Assembly (NCBI GenBank): GCA_964019135.1 | Contig: OZ025253.1 | Span: forward strand, 2,450,233 to 2,514,232 | Direction of reading: 5' to 3' | Length of the DNA stretch: 64,000 nt | Source of the DNA: Arenicola marina | Lineage: Eukaryota; Annelida; Polychaeta; Arenicolidae | Part shown: positions 24,028 to 35,912 of the stretch, piece after piece | Numbering within the stretch: the first letter of the stretch is position 1 | How the letters are laid out: each line of letters begins with the position of its first letter | The notes under the pieces: model-generated | What the model was told of the DNA's origin: nothing | The model's input: the letters and a program-made list of their open reading frames with translations, nothing else | Databases searched by the model: none | Position numbers and translations under genes: made by a program

Positions 24028-27000
24028 CAGTCCGTCAGTCTGTCACTCCGTCACCAGTCCACCAGTCTGTCACTCTGTCACCAGTCCACCAGCCTGTCAC
24101 TCCGTCACCAGTCCACCAGACTGTCACTCTGTCACCAGTCCACCAGCCTGTCACTCCGTCACCAGTCCCCCAGTCTGTCACTCCGTCACCAGTCCCCCAG
24201 CCTGTCACTCTGTCACCAGTCCACCAGTCTGTCACTCCGTCACCAGTCCCCCAGCCTGTCACTCTGTCACCAGTCCCCCAGCCTGTCACTCTGTCACCAG
24301 TCCACCAGACTGTCACTCTGTCACCAGTCCACCAGACTGTCACTCTGTCACCAGTCCCCCAGCCTGTCACTCTGTCACCAGTCCACCAGTCTGTCACTCC
24401 GTCACCAGTCCCCCAGTCTGTCACTCCGTCACCAGTCCCCCAGCCTGTCACTCTGTCACCAGTCCACCAGTCTGTCACTCCGTCACCAGTCCCCCAGCCT
24501 GTCACTCTGTCACCAGTCCCCCAGCCTGTCACTCTGTCACCAGTCCACCAGACTGTCACTCTGTCACCAGTCCACCAGACTGTCACTCTGTCACCAGTCC
24601 ACCAGTCTGTCACTCTGTCACCAGTCCACCAGCCTGTCACTCTGTCACCAGTCCACCAGCCTGTCACTCCGTCACCAGTCCCCCAGTCTGTCACTCCGTC
24701 ACCAGTCCCCCAGCCTGTCACTCTGTCACCAGTCCACCAGTCTGTCACTCCGTCACCAGTCCCCCAGCCTGTCACTCTGTCACCAGTCCCCCAGCCTGTC
24801 ACTCTGTCACCAGTCCCCCAGCCTGTCACTCTGTCACCAGTCCACCAGACTGTCACTCTGTCACCAGTCCACCAGACTGTCACTCTGTCACCAGTCCCCC
24901 AGCCTGTCACTCTGTCACCAGTCCCCCAGCCTGTCACTCCGTCACCAGTCCACCAGACTGTCACTCCGTCACCAGTCCACCAGCCTGTCACTCCGTCACC
25001 AGTCCACCAGCCTGTCACTCTGTCACCAGTCCACCAGACTGTCACTCTGTCACCAGTCCACCAGCCTGTCACTCTGTCACCAGTCCACCAGACTGTCACT
25101 CTGTCACCAGTCCACCAGACTGTCACTCTGTCACCAGTCCACCAGTCTGTCACTCTGTCACCAGTCCACCAGCCTGTCACTCTGTCACCAGTCCACCAGC
25201 CTGTCACTCCGTCACCAGTCCCCCAGTCTGTCACTCCGTCACCAGTCCCCCAGCCTGTCACTCTGTCACCAGTCCACCAGTCTGTCACTCCGTCACCAGT
25301 CCCCCAGCCTGTCACTCTGTCACCAGTCCCCCAGCCTGTCACTCTGTCACCAGTCCCCCAGCCTGTCACTCTGTCACCAGTCCACCAGACTGTCACTCTG
25401 TCACCAGTCCACCAGACTGTCACTCTGTCACCAGTCCCCCAGCCTGTCACTCTGTCACCAGTCCACCAGACTGTCACTCCGTCACCAGTCCACCAGACTG
25501 TCACTCCGTCACCAGTCCACCAGCCTGTCACTCCGTCACCAGTCCACCAGACTGTCACTCTGTCACCAGTCCACCAGACTGTCACTCCGTTACCAGTCCA
25601 CCAGTCTGTCACTCTGTCACCAGTCCACCAGACTGTCACTCCGTCACCAGTCCACCAGCCTGTCACTCCGTCACCAGTCCACCAGACTGTAACTCTGTCA
25701 CCAGTCCACCAGACTGTCACTCCGTCACCAGTCCACCAGTCTGTCACTCTGTCACCAGTCCACCAGACTGTCACTCCGTCACCAGTCCACCAGACTGTCA
25801 CTCCGTCACCAGTCCACCAGTCTGTCACTCTGTCACCAGTCCACCAGACTGTCACTCTGTCACCAGTCCCCCAGCCTGTCACTCCGTCACCAGTCCACCA
25901 GCCTGTCACTCTGTCACCAGTCCACCAGACTGTCACTCTGTCACCAGTCCACCAGTCTGTCACTCTGTCACCAGTCCACCAGCCTGTCACTCCGTCACCA
26001 GTCCCCCAGTCTGTCACTCCGTCACCAGTCCCCCAGCCTGTCACTCTGTCACCAGTCCACCAGTCTGTCACTCCGTCACCAGTCCCCCAGCCTGTCACTC
26101 TGTCACCAGTCCCCCAGCCTGTCACTCTGTCACCAGTCCCCCAGCCTGTCACTCTGTCACCAGTCCACCAGACTGTCACTCTGTCACCAGTCCACCAGAC
26201 TGTCACTCTGTCACCAGTCCCCCAGCCTGTCACTCTGTCACCAGTCCACCAGACTGTCACTCCGTCACCAGTCCACCAGACTGTCACTCCGTCACCAGTC
26301 CACCAGCCTGTCACTCCGTCACCAGTCCACCAGACTGTCACTCTGTCACCAGTCCACCAGACTGTCACTCCGTCACCAGTCCACCAGTCTGTCACTCTGT
26401 CACCAGTCCACCAGACTGTCACTCCGTCACCAGTCCACCAGCCTGTCACTCCGTCACCAGTCCACCAGACTGTCACTCTGTCACCAGTCCACCAGACTGT
26501 CACTCCGTCACCAGTCCACCAGTCTGTCACTCTGTCACCAGTCCACCAGACTGTCACTCCGTCACCAGTCCACCAGACTGTCACTCTGTCACCAGTCCAC
26601 CAGCCTGTCACTCCGTCACCAGTCCACCAGACTGTCACTCTGTCACCAGTCCACCAGACTGTCACTCTGTCACCAGTCCACCAGACTGTCACTCTGTCAC
26701 CAGTCCACCAGACTGTCACTCTGTCACCAGTCCCCCAGACTGTCACTCTGTCACCAGTCCACCAGACTGTCACTCTGTCACCAGTCCACCAGACTGTCAC
26801 TCTGTCACCAGTCCACCAGACTGTCACTCTGTCACCAGTCCCCCAGACTGTCACTCTGTCACCAGTCCACCAGTCTGTCACTCTGTCACCAGTCCACCAG
26901 CCTGTCACTCTGTCACCAGTCCACCAGTCTGTCACTCTGTCACCAGTCCACCAGCCTGTCACTCCGTCACCAGTCCACCAGCCTGTCACTCTGTCACCAG

Positions 27001-27327
27001 TCCACCAGCCTGTCACTCTGTCACCAGTCCACCAGTCTGTCACTCTGTCACCAGTCCCCCAGCCTGTCACTCCGTCACCAGTGCACCAGACTGTCACTCC
27101 GTCACCAGTCCACCAGCCTGTCACTCCGTCACCAGTCCACCAGACTGTCACTCTGTCACCAGTCCCCCAGCCTGTCACTCCGTCACCAGTCCCCCAGACT
27201 GTCACTCTGTCACCAGTCCACCAGCCTGTCACTCCGTCACCAGTCCACCAGCCTGTCACTCTGTCACCAGTCCCCCAGCCTGTCACTCTGTCACCAGTCC
27301 ACCAGACTGTCACTCCGTCACCAGTCC
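24028..27327. repeat. 27-bp minisatellite (about 122 units), open on both strands
   Basis: Units combine CACCAGTCC(A/C)CCAG with (T/C/A)CTGTCACTC(T/C)GT. As 27 is a multiple of three and no indels occur, a frame of 1,116 codons (24009-27359, +) encodes a nine-residue repeat PVHQxVTxS, and the minus strand is open almost as far. Nearly all variation is at three positions that change the amino acid on the + strand (H/P, S/P/T, L/P), with hardly any silent change, so the frame does not look protein-selected. Higher-order blocks recur 540 bp (20 units) and then 783 bp (29 units) apart. A secreted mucin-like Pro/Thr/Ser protein cannot be excluded without transcript data. Confidence 0.95.
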
Positions 27328-28307
27328 GTTTGTGTCGTTATCCACGAGGCAAGGATTAAGTTCGGTTAGGTGAGTGAGATGTCGTGACTGACGTCATTCC
27401 AACTGTAACTGTTCTCATTACGTATATGTGCCTAGTTGCGCCCTCTGCCGCCCGGTGAGTGACCAAGTAGGCTCCGCACACGGCATTCTGGGAGATTTCA
27501 CACGTGGCTCACACGTATAAGGATTGATGCGTGAAACGTGCCGTCGCGGTAACCATAGAGATGGTGACTATGGCAATAGTTACCATGACGGAGTATATGC
27601 CCGTGATAAGCATGGATACGATATCCATCAAGAGGCTAGGTAGAGTAGGCGCACCGCTTTACTACAAACTGGATCACTGGCCTTGACACCGTGGAGGGGT
27701 GGGGGTGGGGGGCATTATGTATAGTTAGGTATCTACATATATATATGTACCGCCCAAATGACCACTTTCTCGCCTTTTTTCTCTCAATCTCCGGAGCAGA
27801 AATTAAGTTTTCTTTTCCTAATTTCTGATGTTGACTATATATTACAGTTGATATCGAAAGTGTTCTAATAATGAACCTACATACACTTTGCCGTGACTCT
27901 CAGTTTCTATTTTGTAGTGTATTGTAACCAACAATTTCTCTATCAAAGACCACAAAATCGCGCATGGACCCCCCCCCCCCCTCCCCCCGATCTCTAACAA
28001 CAGAAGCTGCGTCTATATCCTTCCAACCGCTGGCTGCTCTGTCGGAGGAGTCCGGTTAAGTCCTTATGGAGCAGGTTAGCGGTGGATGGTGGCGGACCCA
28101 GCACCCCTAATGGCCGCCCTTGAAGATTGATAGTTGCCCAGCCCGGCGGCCTGGCGGAGGGGGGTTGGGGGGGGGGCGGCGGGGGGGGGGGGGGTCGGGA
28201 CGAGACAGCTTACCCCTCGGCTACGGTCGCAGGAGAGATGTTTCCCGCCTTTACAATAGCGGCGGGGGATTGCAGCTAATTTCGAAAGGCTCTGCTCTGC
28301 TCTCCCC
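27328..28307. other. Low-copy non-coding sequence
   Basis: No exon is recognised. It contains a poly-C run near 27969-27986 and a strongly G-rich stretch at about 28147-28200. Confidence 0.45.
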
Positions 28308-28567
28308 CCATCCCACCCCGCCCCTCACAACCCCCCCCTCCCCCAGTATCTTGTAAAGGGTGAGGCGGGAACGACTGTGACACGTGTATTGGCAATATCC
28401 CACCCCGCCCCTCACCCCCACCCCCTCCCCCAGTATTCTGTAAAGGGTGAGGCGGGAACGGCTGTGACACGTGTATTGGCAATATCTCACCCCGCCCCTC
28501 ACAACCCCCCCCCCCCCGGCTGTGACACGTGTATTGGCAATATCCCACCCCGCCCCTCACCCCCCCC
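28308..28567. repeat. About 88-bp tandem repeat, 3 copies
   Basis: The core TGTGACACGTGTATTGGCAA recurs three times, together with CACCCCGCCCCTCAC and AAAGGGTGAGGCGGGAACG. The third copy has lost its middle third. C-rich parts vary in length. ACACGTGT in each copy is a palindromic E-box. Confidence 0.85.
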
Positions 28568-28839
28568 TCCCTCTGCTCGCCCCCCCCGTCCGCACCTCGG
28601 CCGGGCGGGAGGGTAGGGGCACTTCCACTGATGACACTATTGCCTGGCCTAAATGTCATTGAATAGCGAAGATGAACTAACCAAGCATTTCTACAATCTA
28701 TGTCAAGTTTTTTTCAATTAAAAATTTTCCAAGCGATTTGGCATATGTCCCGCCAATGTGAACGGCCAGTGTTCACGACTAAGTGTCCTTCTGTAAGGAA
28801 CCTCTCAGGTAGGTGTGTGGGTGTGTGTGTGTGGGGAAG

Positions 28840-29000
28840 GGGGGAGGGGGGGGGCAGGGGGCATAGCATTGTATTTAGAAGTGTGTGGGTGGGGGGGGGG
28901 GGCAGGGGGCATAGCATTGTATTTAGAAGTGTTTGTGGGGGAGGGGGGCAGGGGGTATAGCATTGTATTTAGAAGTGTATGGGTAGGGGGGGGGGGGTAA
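28840..29000. repeat. About 48-bp G-rich repeat, 3-4 copies
   Basis: CATAGCATTGTATTTAGAAG recurs about every 48 bp between poly-G stretches of 7 to 13 bases. Confidence 0.8.
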
Positions 29001-29257
29001 GTGTATAGGGAGCAGCGGCGGGGGTGATGGAGTGGGTCTGTGGCGAGTGTTACAACGGAGGCGGAGGGATGGTTCAGACTGGTGTCTGTTGGTTTGTCAA
29101 TAGGGGGAGGCCTCAGGTAGATGTGCTCGCCTCACTTGATGATGTTTGTGTAGATGATGGACTGCGCGTTGTCCTTTTGAACGTGTCACCTGAAGGTTGT
29201 GTTGTGTTTATATGAAGCCATGCGGCATGTCGTCTCTCCTGTCAATACTATGGTACA

Positions 29258-29518
29258 TGGTACATTGTTGTCCATGCCATCAGTGGGGGTCTGTAGCTGT
29301 GGTAACAGGCCGTACCCTCGGTACATTGTTGTCCATGCCATCAGTGGGGGTCTGTAGCTGTGGTAACAGGCCGTACACTCGGTACATTGTTGTCCATGCC
29401 ATCAGTGGGGGTCTGTAGCTGTGGTAACAGGCCGTACACTCGGTACATTGTTGTCCATGCCATCAGTGGGGGTCTGTAGCTGTGGTAACAGGCCGTACAC
29501 TCGGTACATTGTTGTCCA
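29258..29518. repeat. 61-bp tandem repeat running into a gap
   Basis: GTACATTGTTGTCCATGCCA starts at 29260, 29321, 29382 and onwards at 61-bp intervals. More than four units are nearly identical. The array is cut by the gap in mid-unit, so its true length is unknown. Confidence 0.95.
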
Positions 29519-29718
29519 NNNNNNNNNNNNNNNNNNNNNNNNNNNNNNNNNNNNNNNNNNNNNNNNNNNNNNNNNNNNNNNNNNNNNNNNNNNNNNNNNN
29601 NNNNNNNNNNNNNNNNNNNNNNNNNNNNNNNNNNNNNNNNNNNNNNNNNNNNNNNNNNNNNNNNNNNNNNNNNNNNNNNNNNNNNNNNNNNNNNNNNNNN
29701 NNNNNNNNNNNNNNNNNN
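29519..29718. other. Assembly gap, exactly 200 N
   Basis: The left side is the 61-bp array; the right side is an unrelated short repeat. The array boundary lies inside the missing sequence. Confidence 0.99.
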
Positions 29719-29850
29719 TCACACGAAGCCCGCCCCGTATCTAGCCGGTATCCGCCCAGTATCTAGCCTATATTAAAACGGTATCTACCCCATATCTATC
29801 CGCATCTGCCGGTATCCGCCCCGTATCTAGCCTGTATCTATCCGGTATCT
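29719..29850. repeat. Degenerate short repeat (GTATCTAGCC / GTATCCGCC)
   Basis: About ten imperfect units of CGGTATCTA or CCGTATCTAGC type at a spacing of 10 to 12 bp. Confidence 0.6.
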
Positions 29851-29989
29851 ACACCCCCCCCCCCTCACCCCGCCCCTGCACGTGTCCCACAAGGTTGTGA
29901 CACCCGAACATATCACCAGCATTGGCAGAGAATACCCGCCCCTAGGCTCGCCCACCATTATATCCTCCCACCCCACTCCTTCCAACCGG

Positions 29990-30210
29990 GGTCTCGGGAT
30001 TGGGGCAGCCCAGGGTCTATGGGGGTGGAGCAGCCCAGTGTGTCCGGTGGTGGGGGGGGCAGGATCCTGGGGGGAGGTGTGGCCCGGTGTCCGCGGGGGG
30101 TGGGGCCGCCCGGGGTCTAGGGGGTGTGGCAGCCCAGGATCCAGGGGGGGGGGGGGTCCCGGGGGGTCTGGCCGCCCAGGGTCCGCGAGGGTGGGGCAGC
30201 CGGGGAGCCC
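29990..30210. repeat. Degenerate G-rich repeat of about 30 bp
   Basis: Alternating motifs GCAGCCCAGG, GGGTCTAGGGGG and GGGGTGTGGC recur about seven times. It is rich in four-run G-quadruplex patterns on the + strand. Confidence 0.6.
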
Positions 30211-31025
30211 TCACAGAGACGTACAGCCCCCCCCCCTCCGGTTTCAGACAATGCCGGCACAGCTGACCAAGCTATTCCAGGAATCACTATGCCAAGAATG
30301 CTGACAATGGCGCGGTTCACAGGGTCGAGGTGACAACAGTCTCTGTCAACAGATGTCGTCTGCTCTCGTTTTGTTTCTGGCCACCACCCCACTCCACAAC
30401 CTCTCGCTACCGCCGGCCAATCTCTCTCCCACCCTCCGCAAGGACCGACACATTATATAGCAGTAAATTCACCGTGCGGAATACGAGAACGTCTGCTTAT
30501 TATTAGCTTAGTGGATCCCCCCCTACCTCCCCCTTGTTTGCTCAGACTCATCGCGTGTTGATCAATGTGGGATCCTTATAACAGAAGCGATAGTGGCGGA
30601 GAGGGGTGGAGAGGGGGATGGAGAGGGGGGTGGGTAGGGGTGGAATCAGTGGAGAGAAGTGGAGACGGTGGAGAGGGTAGTGAATGGTAGGAGGGTGGGG
30701 GGCTGAAGAGGGGTGGTAGTGGAGGTTATGCAGCATTTTGCAGTCCATGTAAAATATTCGCTGCCGTAAGGCACTTTTAAAAAGGGGGTGAGGAAGAAGG
30801 GTGCTTTGAGGCGTTGTAACGTAACTTGCAGCTTCATGTTCCTCAACCCACCAAACCTCACGCCACGTTGTTTGGTCCGGCGAGGCGAGTTTCTTCACGT
30901 AATATATACATAAGGGTCCCCCCCCCCTCACACCTTTTGTCCCCCCCCCTCCCCACCACACCCCCGCCCCCCTACCCTTTCAACGCGGGGCCGCGTTTCC
31001 ATTGTCACCCAACGTAACCGTTACC
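30211..31025. other. Low-copy non-coding sequence
   Basis: No exon is recognised. It has a purine-rich GGAGAGGGG tract at about 30590-30720 and C-rich runs at about 30919-30975. Confidence 0.4.
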
Positions 31026-31200
31026 GGGGCGGATCCAGGGGTGCGGCCGACCCGGCGCCGCCGAAATTTATATAATTTATACCATTTACCATATGAAAAC
31101 CAAAAACGGCCCCCCCCCCTATCTAGGATATCTGGATCCGACCCTGAAACCGCTACCCCCCCCCCCCCCCCTCCCCATACAGATTTTGTGGATCCGCCCC
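31026..31200. mobile_element. 175-bp MITE, hAT-like terminal inverted repeats
   Basis: The left end GGGGCGGATCCA (31026-31037) and right end TGGATCCGCCCC (31189-31200) are perfect 12-bp terminal inverted repeats. GTTACC abuts the left end and lies two bases beyond the right end, so an 8-bp target duplication with two mismatches (CCGTTACC / TGGTTACC) is plausible. As I recall, ends of CAGGGGCGGATCC type occur in hAT elements of many animals. The interior has no coding capacity and contains two poly-C runs, so this would be non-autonomous. Confidence 0.65.
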
Positions 31201-32228
31201 TGGTTACCCCTCGACCATAAGACCCTGATACTGCGACTAGAGAGACATTTTGCTGTTAGACCCCGCCTCTTTCCCTCTGGACGCGGCGATGGAACTCGCT
31301 CGCCAAGTCCCGGTTGAATGACGTTTTCTGATTTGGGGTCCAACTTCCGCCATGATGGATCTGGTAATCCAGAACGAGGCTGAATAGGGCTGTATGTCGT
31401 GATGGATGGAGAGATGAATGGATGGACATCGCCTATAATAAAACCCTCCCCAACCGCCGGGCATTGCTCCCAACGTTCTAGTGATCGTCCCGTCCCGGGG
31501 TGATCGCTTACCCCTGGTGTCGGGGTCAGCGCGAGGCGGAGGTAGAGCGGGGTGGGGTGAGGGGTGACTAGCGGGAGGACGGTTCTAGATGTCCAAGTCA
31601 CTTTCACAGGTACCATAGTGCCTCGACCATTCATACACATATACCCGTAGGCTACATGTCTCTCCGGAGTTCTGGAAGGCAGATGGTCTGAGTTTTAAGT
31701 GGATGTGGTTCACGCAAATTCTTGCCGATTTGGGAGGAAACGGGTTATTTTCTATGGGAATCAAGTTCACAGTATATATGATAAGTTGAGGTACGTATTG
31801 ATGGTGACAGAGTTGGTATGATGACACATCGTCATGTTCTTCAACCCACATCTCTCTGTTTGCCGCTCTGTTGGGCTTTGCTCCCTTGTTTTGCCGCTTC
31901 TCCTTCGCTGACGTGACAAGTATTCCCTAGGCTGGTAAGCAAAATTACGGACAGATTATGGCTCGTTTTGGATTAGTTAAAACGCGATATCGGAACAAAC
32001 CATTAGTCAAAGTGGATCAGGAAAATAAAGATTTTTTACGCATGTTTGAGACGGATCATAATCGATAATGGGCGAGGGGTGGAGAGGGTGGAGTGGGCGG
32101 GTGTGTGGAGGGGGTGTATGACGGGAACGGCGGGGGAAGAGGGGGTATTCCGCTGTCGTTGAGGGGTTCTAACGACTGGGATGAAGATGTGTGTATGGGG
32201 GAGTGGGGGGGGGGCCCGGGGGTCTGGG
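31201..32228. other. Low-copy non-coding sequence
   Basis: No exon or repeat family is recognised. The end becomes G-rich toward the 85-bp array. Confidence 0.4.
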
Positions 32229-32822
32229 GCGTATATCACACTATCAACGGGGGTAGAGGTGGGTGACGGGATGCGGCCTGTGCAGTATATGACGGGGAGG
32301 GGGGGGGGGCGTATATGACACTATCAACGGGGGTAGAGGTTGGGTGCATGGCGGGATGCGGCCTGTGCAGTATCTGACGGGGAGGGGGGGGGGGGCGTAT
32401 ATCACACTATCAACGGGGGTAGAGGTTGGGTGCATGGCGGGATGCGGCCTGTGCAGTATATATGACGGGGAGGGGGGGGGGCGTATATCACACTATCAAC
32501 GGGGGTAGAGGTTGGGTGCATGGCGGGATGCGGCCTGTGCAGTATCTGACGGGGAGGGGGGGGGGCGGCGTATATGACACTATCAACGGGGGTAGAGGTT
32601 GGGTGCATGGCGGGATGCGGCCTGTGCAGTATATATGACGGGGAGGGGGGGGGGGCGTATATCACACTATCAACGGGGGTAGAGGTTGGGTGCATGGCGG
32701 GATGCGGCCTGTGCAGTATCTGACGGGGAGGGGGGGGGGGGGCGGCGTATATGACACTATCAACGGGGGTAGAGGTTGGGTGCATGGCGGGATGCGGCCT
32801 GTGCAGTATCTGACGGGGAGGG
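32229..32822. repeat. About 85-bp minisatellite, 7 units
   Basis: Units contain ACACTATCAACGGGGGTAGA, GGGATGCGGCCTGTGCAGTA and TGACGGGGAGGGGG. The poly-G length varies between units, and units alternate between CAGTATATATGAC and CAGTATCTGAC forms, giving a two-unit higher-order pattern. Confidence 0.95.
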
Positions 32823-33162
32823 GGCAATGGAGGAAATGATCATGAAGTGATGATTAGTCAATGAATTTGTCATAGAATAGTAAATGTTCAAGCGACCATT
32901 AAGGCTAGCCGTAGCCATGACAACAGGAGGTAGAGAGACGGTTTGGCACGAGACCGCGCCGCACGAGGCGACCTTAGTTAGGGCGTGGCGTCTGAAATCA
33001 ACGCCAGACCGACGTGGATCTCGCGGGTGGTCACGTGACTCGCGACACGTCATCACCCGGGTGAGTTGACATCGACACCTGACACGGGAACAGATGTGGC
33101 CTTTGGTTGGCGTCTGACGACTGCCCGACACACGCCGTCACCCCAGCAATGGCGGGGGCTGG
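32823..33162. other. Low-copy spacer
   Basis: No gene is recognised. The sequence is CpG-rich at 32945-33060. Confidence 0.4.
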
Positions 33163-34463
33163 GCACTGACTGGGCTGGGCACTGACTGGGCTGGGCACTG
33201 ACTGGGCTGGGCACTGACTGGGCTGGGCACTGACTGGGCTGGGCACTGTCTGGGCTGGGCACTGACTGGGCTGGGCACTGACTGGGCTGGGCACTGACTG
33301 GGCTGGGCACTGACTGGGCTGGGCACTGACTGGGCTGGGCACTGACTGGGCTGGGCACTGACTGGGCTGGGCACTGACTGGGCTGGGCACTGACTGGGCT
33401 GGGCACTGACTGGGCTGGGCACTGACTGGGCTGGGCACTGACTGGGCTGGGCACTGACTGGGCTGGGCACTGACTGGGCTGGGCACTGACTGGGCTGGGC
33501 ACTGACTGGGCTGGGCACTGACTGGGCTGGGCACTGACTGGGCTGGGCACTGACTAGGCTGGGCACTGACTGGGCTGGGCACTGACTGGGCTGGGCACTG
33601 ACTGGGCTGGGCACTGACTGGGCTGGGCATTGACTGGGCTGGGCACTGACTGGGCTGGGCACTGACTGGGCTGGGCACTGACTGGGCTGGGCACTGACTG
33701 GGCTGGGCACTGACTGGGCTGGGCACTGACTGGGCTGGGCACTGACTGGGCTGGGCACTGACTGGGCTGGGCACTGACTGGGCTGGGCCCTGACTGGGCT
33801 GGGCACTGACTGGGCTGGGCACTGACTGGGCTGGGCACTGACTGGGCTGGGCACTGACTGGGCTGGGCACTGACTGGGCTGGGCACTGACTGGGCTGGGC
33901 ACTGACTGGGCTGGGCACTGACTGGGCTGGGCACTGACTGGGCTGGGCACTGACTGGGCTGGGCACTGACTGGGCTGGGCACTGACTGGGCTGGGCACTG
34001 ACTGGGCTGGGCACTGACTGGGCTGGGCACTGACTGGGCTGGGCACTGACTGGGCTGGGCACTGTCTGGGCTGGGCACTGACTGGGCTGGGCACTGACTG
34101 GGCTGGGCACTGACTGGGCTGGGCACTGACTGGGCTGGGCACTGACTGGGCTGGGCACTGACTGGGCTGGGCACTGACTGGGCTGGGCACTGACTGGGCT
34201 GGGCACTGACTGGGCTGGGCACTGACTGGGCTGGGCACTGACTGGGCTGGGCACTGTCTGGGCTGGGCACTGACTGGGCTGGGCACTGACTGGGCTGGGC
34301 ACTGACTGGGCTGGGCACTGACTGGGCTGGGCACTGACTGGGCTGGGCACTGACTGGGCTGGGCACTGACTGGGCTGGGCACTGACTGGGCTGGGCACTG
34401 ACTGGGCTGGGCACTGACTGGGCTGGGCACTGACTGGGCTGGGCACTGACTGGGCTGGGCAAT
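33163..34463. repeat. 16-bp minisatellite (TGGGCTGGGCACTGAC)n, about 81 units
   Basis: Extremely homogeneous: only a few units differ (CACTGTCT, CATTGACT, CCCTGACT, GACTAGGC). Because 16 leaves remainder one on division by three and no frame meets a stop, all minus-strand frames are open with the same 16-residue pattern. These are artefacts. The low divergence suggests recent expansion or ongoing homogenisation. Confidence 0.97.
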
Positions 34464-35912
34464 GGCGGCCCAGGCACAGTGCCCGGATGAGTAATGTGAT
34501 ACCAGCACGCCATTGGCTAAGCGGCCTCGCCCCCACAGTCCGCGATGGACGAGCATATCACGTGGTGGCAAGCCACGCGTTATATTTATCACGTGGCGGA
34601 CGAGAACTTGATGAGATTTGTATTCGGGGCCGGCCCTCGGGCGGCGGAGAGGGGGGAGGGGGTGGGGAGGGTCCTCCGTGATGGATGTCGCTCTCGGGGT
34701 CTAATGCGATTTGCGCGTGCGTGGCCGGCAGGGGACACGTGGTCATTGTGTCATTAGTGTTTCGTCGGACGCTCTCTATGCCAGTTTGTATAGACCGGCC
34801 AGAGTCTATGGTTAATGCCATGCCATGCCGTAGCTACTGTATATACACGGACTTCAATACTTTAGGCCCGTAATAAAGATGTCACTAAGTGATGACCAGG
34901 TAATGGCTATTTCATCCCCGCTGTATGACACCTAGTCCGGCAGTGGGAGGTCGCCCTTGGGTGTTCAATATCTGCGAAGATACCTTGTCGATCATGCCGA
35001 CTCGGATACACGGATTCTGATGACGTAACACACAAGAATCCCCTCATCCGCAGCATCCACTGTCAATGTTAGCTCATTTTAATAGATGTACGTGTGTCGA
35101 TGACGATAGTATGCAATACGCGATTCCGACATGACAAATTCTGCGTAGGTGTCATGATAATGAATCTTATATACATATATCTGCCGCCAATTTAACGCCA
35201 TGCCTTGCATCCGAAGGTGATATAGCTTAAACAAGGTGCATTGCAAATGAGTTATTCTCGATAAAATAAATTAACATGGCGGAGATGTAAAAAAACAAAA
35301 AAAAGGAGAAAGACGTTCATAGCGGCCTATGTTGCAATAATGGTTTCCCCTCCATTTTCCGCCCATGATTTAAACGCACAATGTACAGAGAGCTGACACG
35401 GATATCAGGTTTCTTCCCATTTATTAATACCTATAATTCAGCCATAACGAGACAGCGCTCCCGTTCCCCTCACGGCCGAGTGGGCGCTCAGTGGCGGGCA
35501 TTTGACTGCAGTTTACGGTAACGAGAGGGCCACGCTATCGCGAGAGGCTACTGGAAATAAATAATTTCATGGCCGTGCTTTATAATTATGGGCCAAACAA
35601 ATGGCGGGGGTCGTGGTTTGAAGCGCCGTCGACTATGCAATTATTTCAATTCACTGGACGGGCGCGAAATCATGATGTAATTCTGGTTTGTGACGCGTCG
35701 AGGCTTTGTTGGCGCTAGGCTGAGCGGAACAGCGGGCCGAGGACTGCTGCCAAGAGAACACCCCGCGTCGCTTTCACCCTGTCAGGATACATCATAGGGA
35801 ATAGTTTAATGACAGTCATGCTCCTTCCCCCGCTTACCTTTGTAACAACCCTATGTTGCATTAAATGAACTGTTCAGGCTTTTAAGTGTTGTCCACACAC
35901 GGTGGGCAGCCG
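34464..35912. other. Low-copy non-coding sequence
   Basis: About 1.4 kb without a recognised exon. The part from about 35060 to 35720 is AT-rich and of high complexity, unlike its repeat-rich surroundings, so it is a reasonable place to look for conserved non-coding sequence. Confidence 0.45.

Noticed and set aside
24009..27359. A 1,116-residue Pro/Thr/Ser-rich protein gene
   Set aside because: The open frame is explained by a 27-bp period without indels; the opposite strand is equally open and changes are mostly amino-acid altering. Kept only as a finding to test.
33031..34592. Three overlapping minus-strand frames coding VPSPVSAQPSQCPAQS repeats
   Set aside because: All frames are open because the 16-bp unit lacks stops in any minus frame; identical peptide patterns in three frames show it is an artefact.
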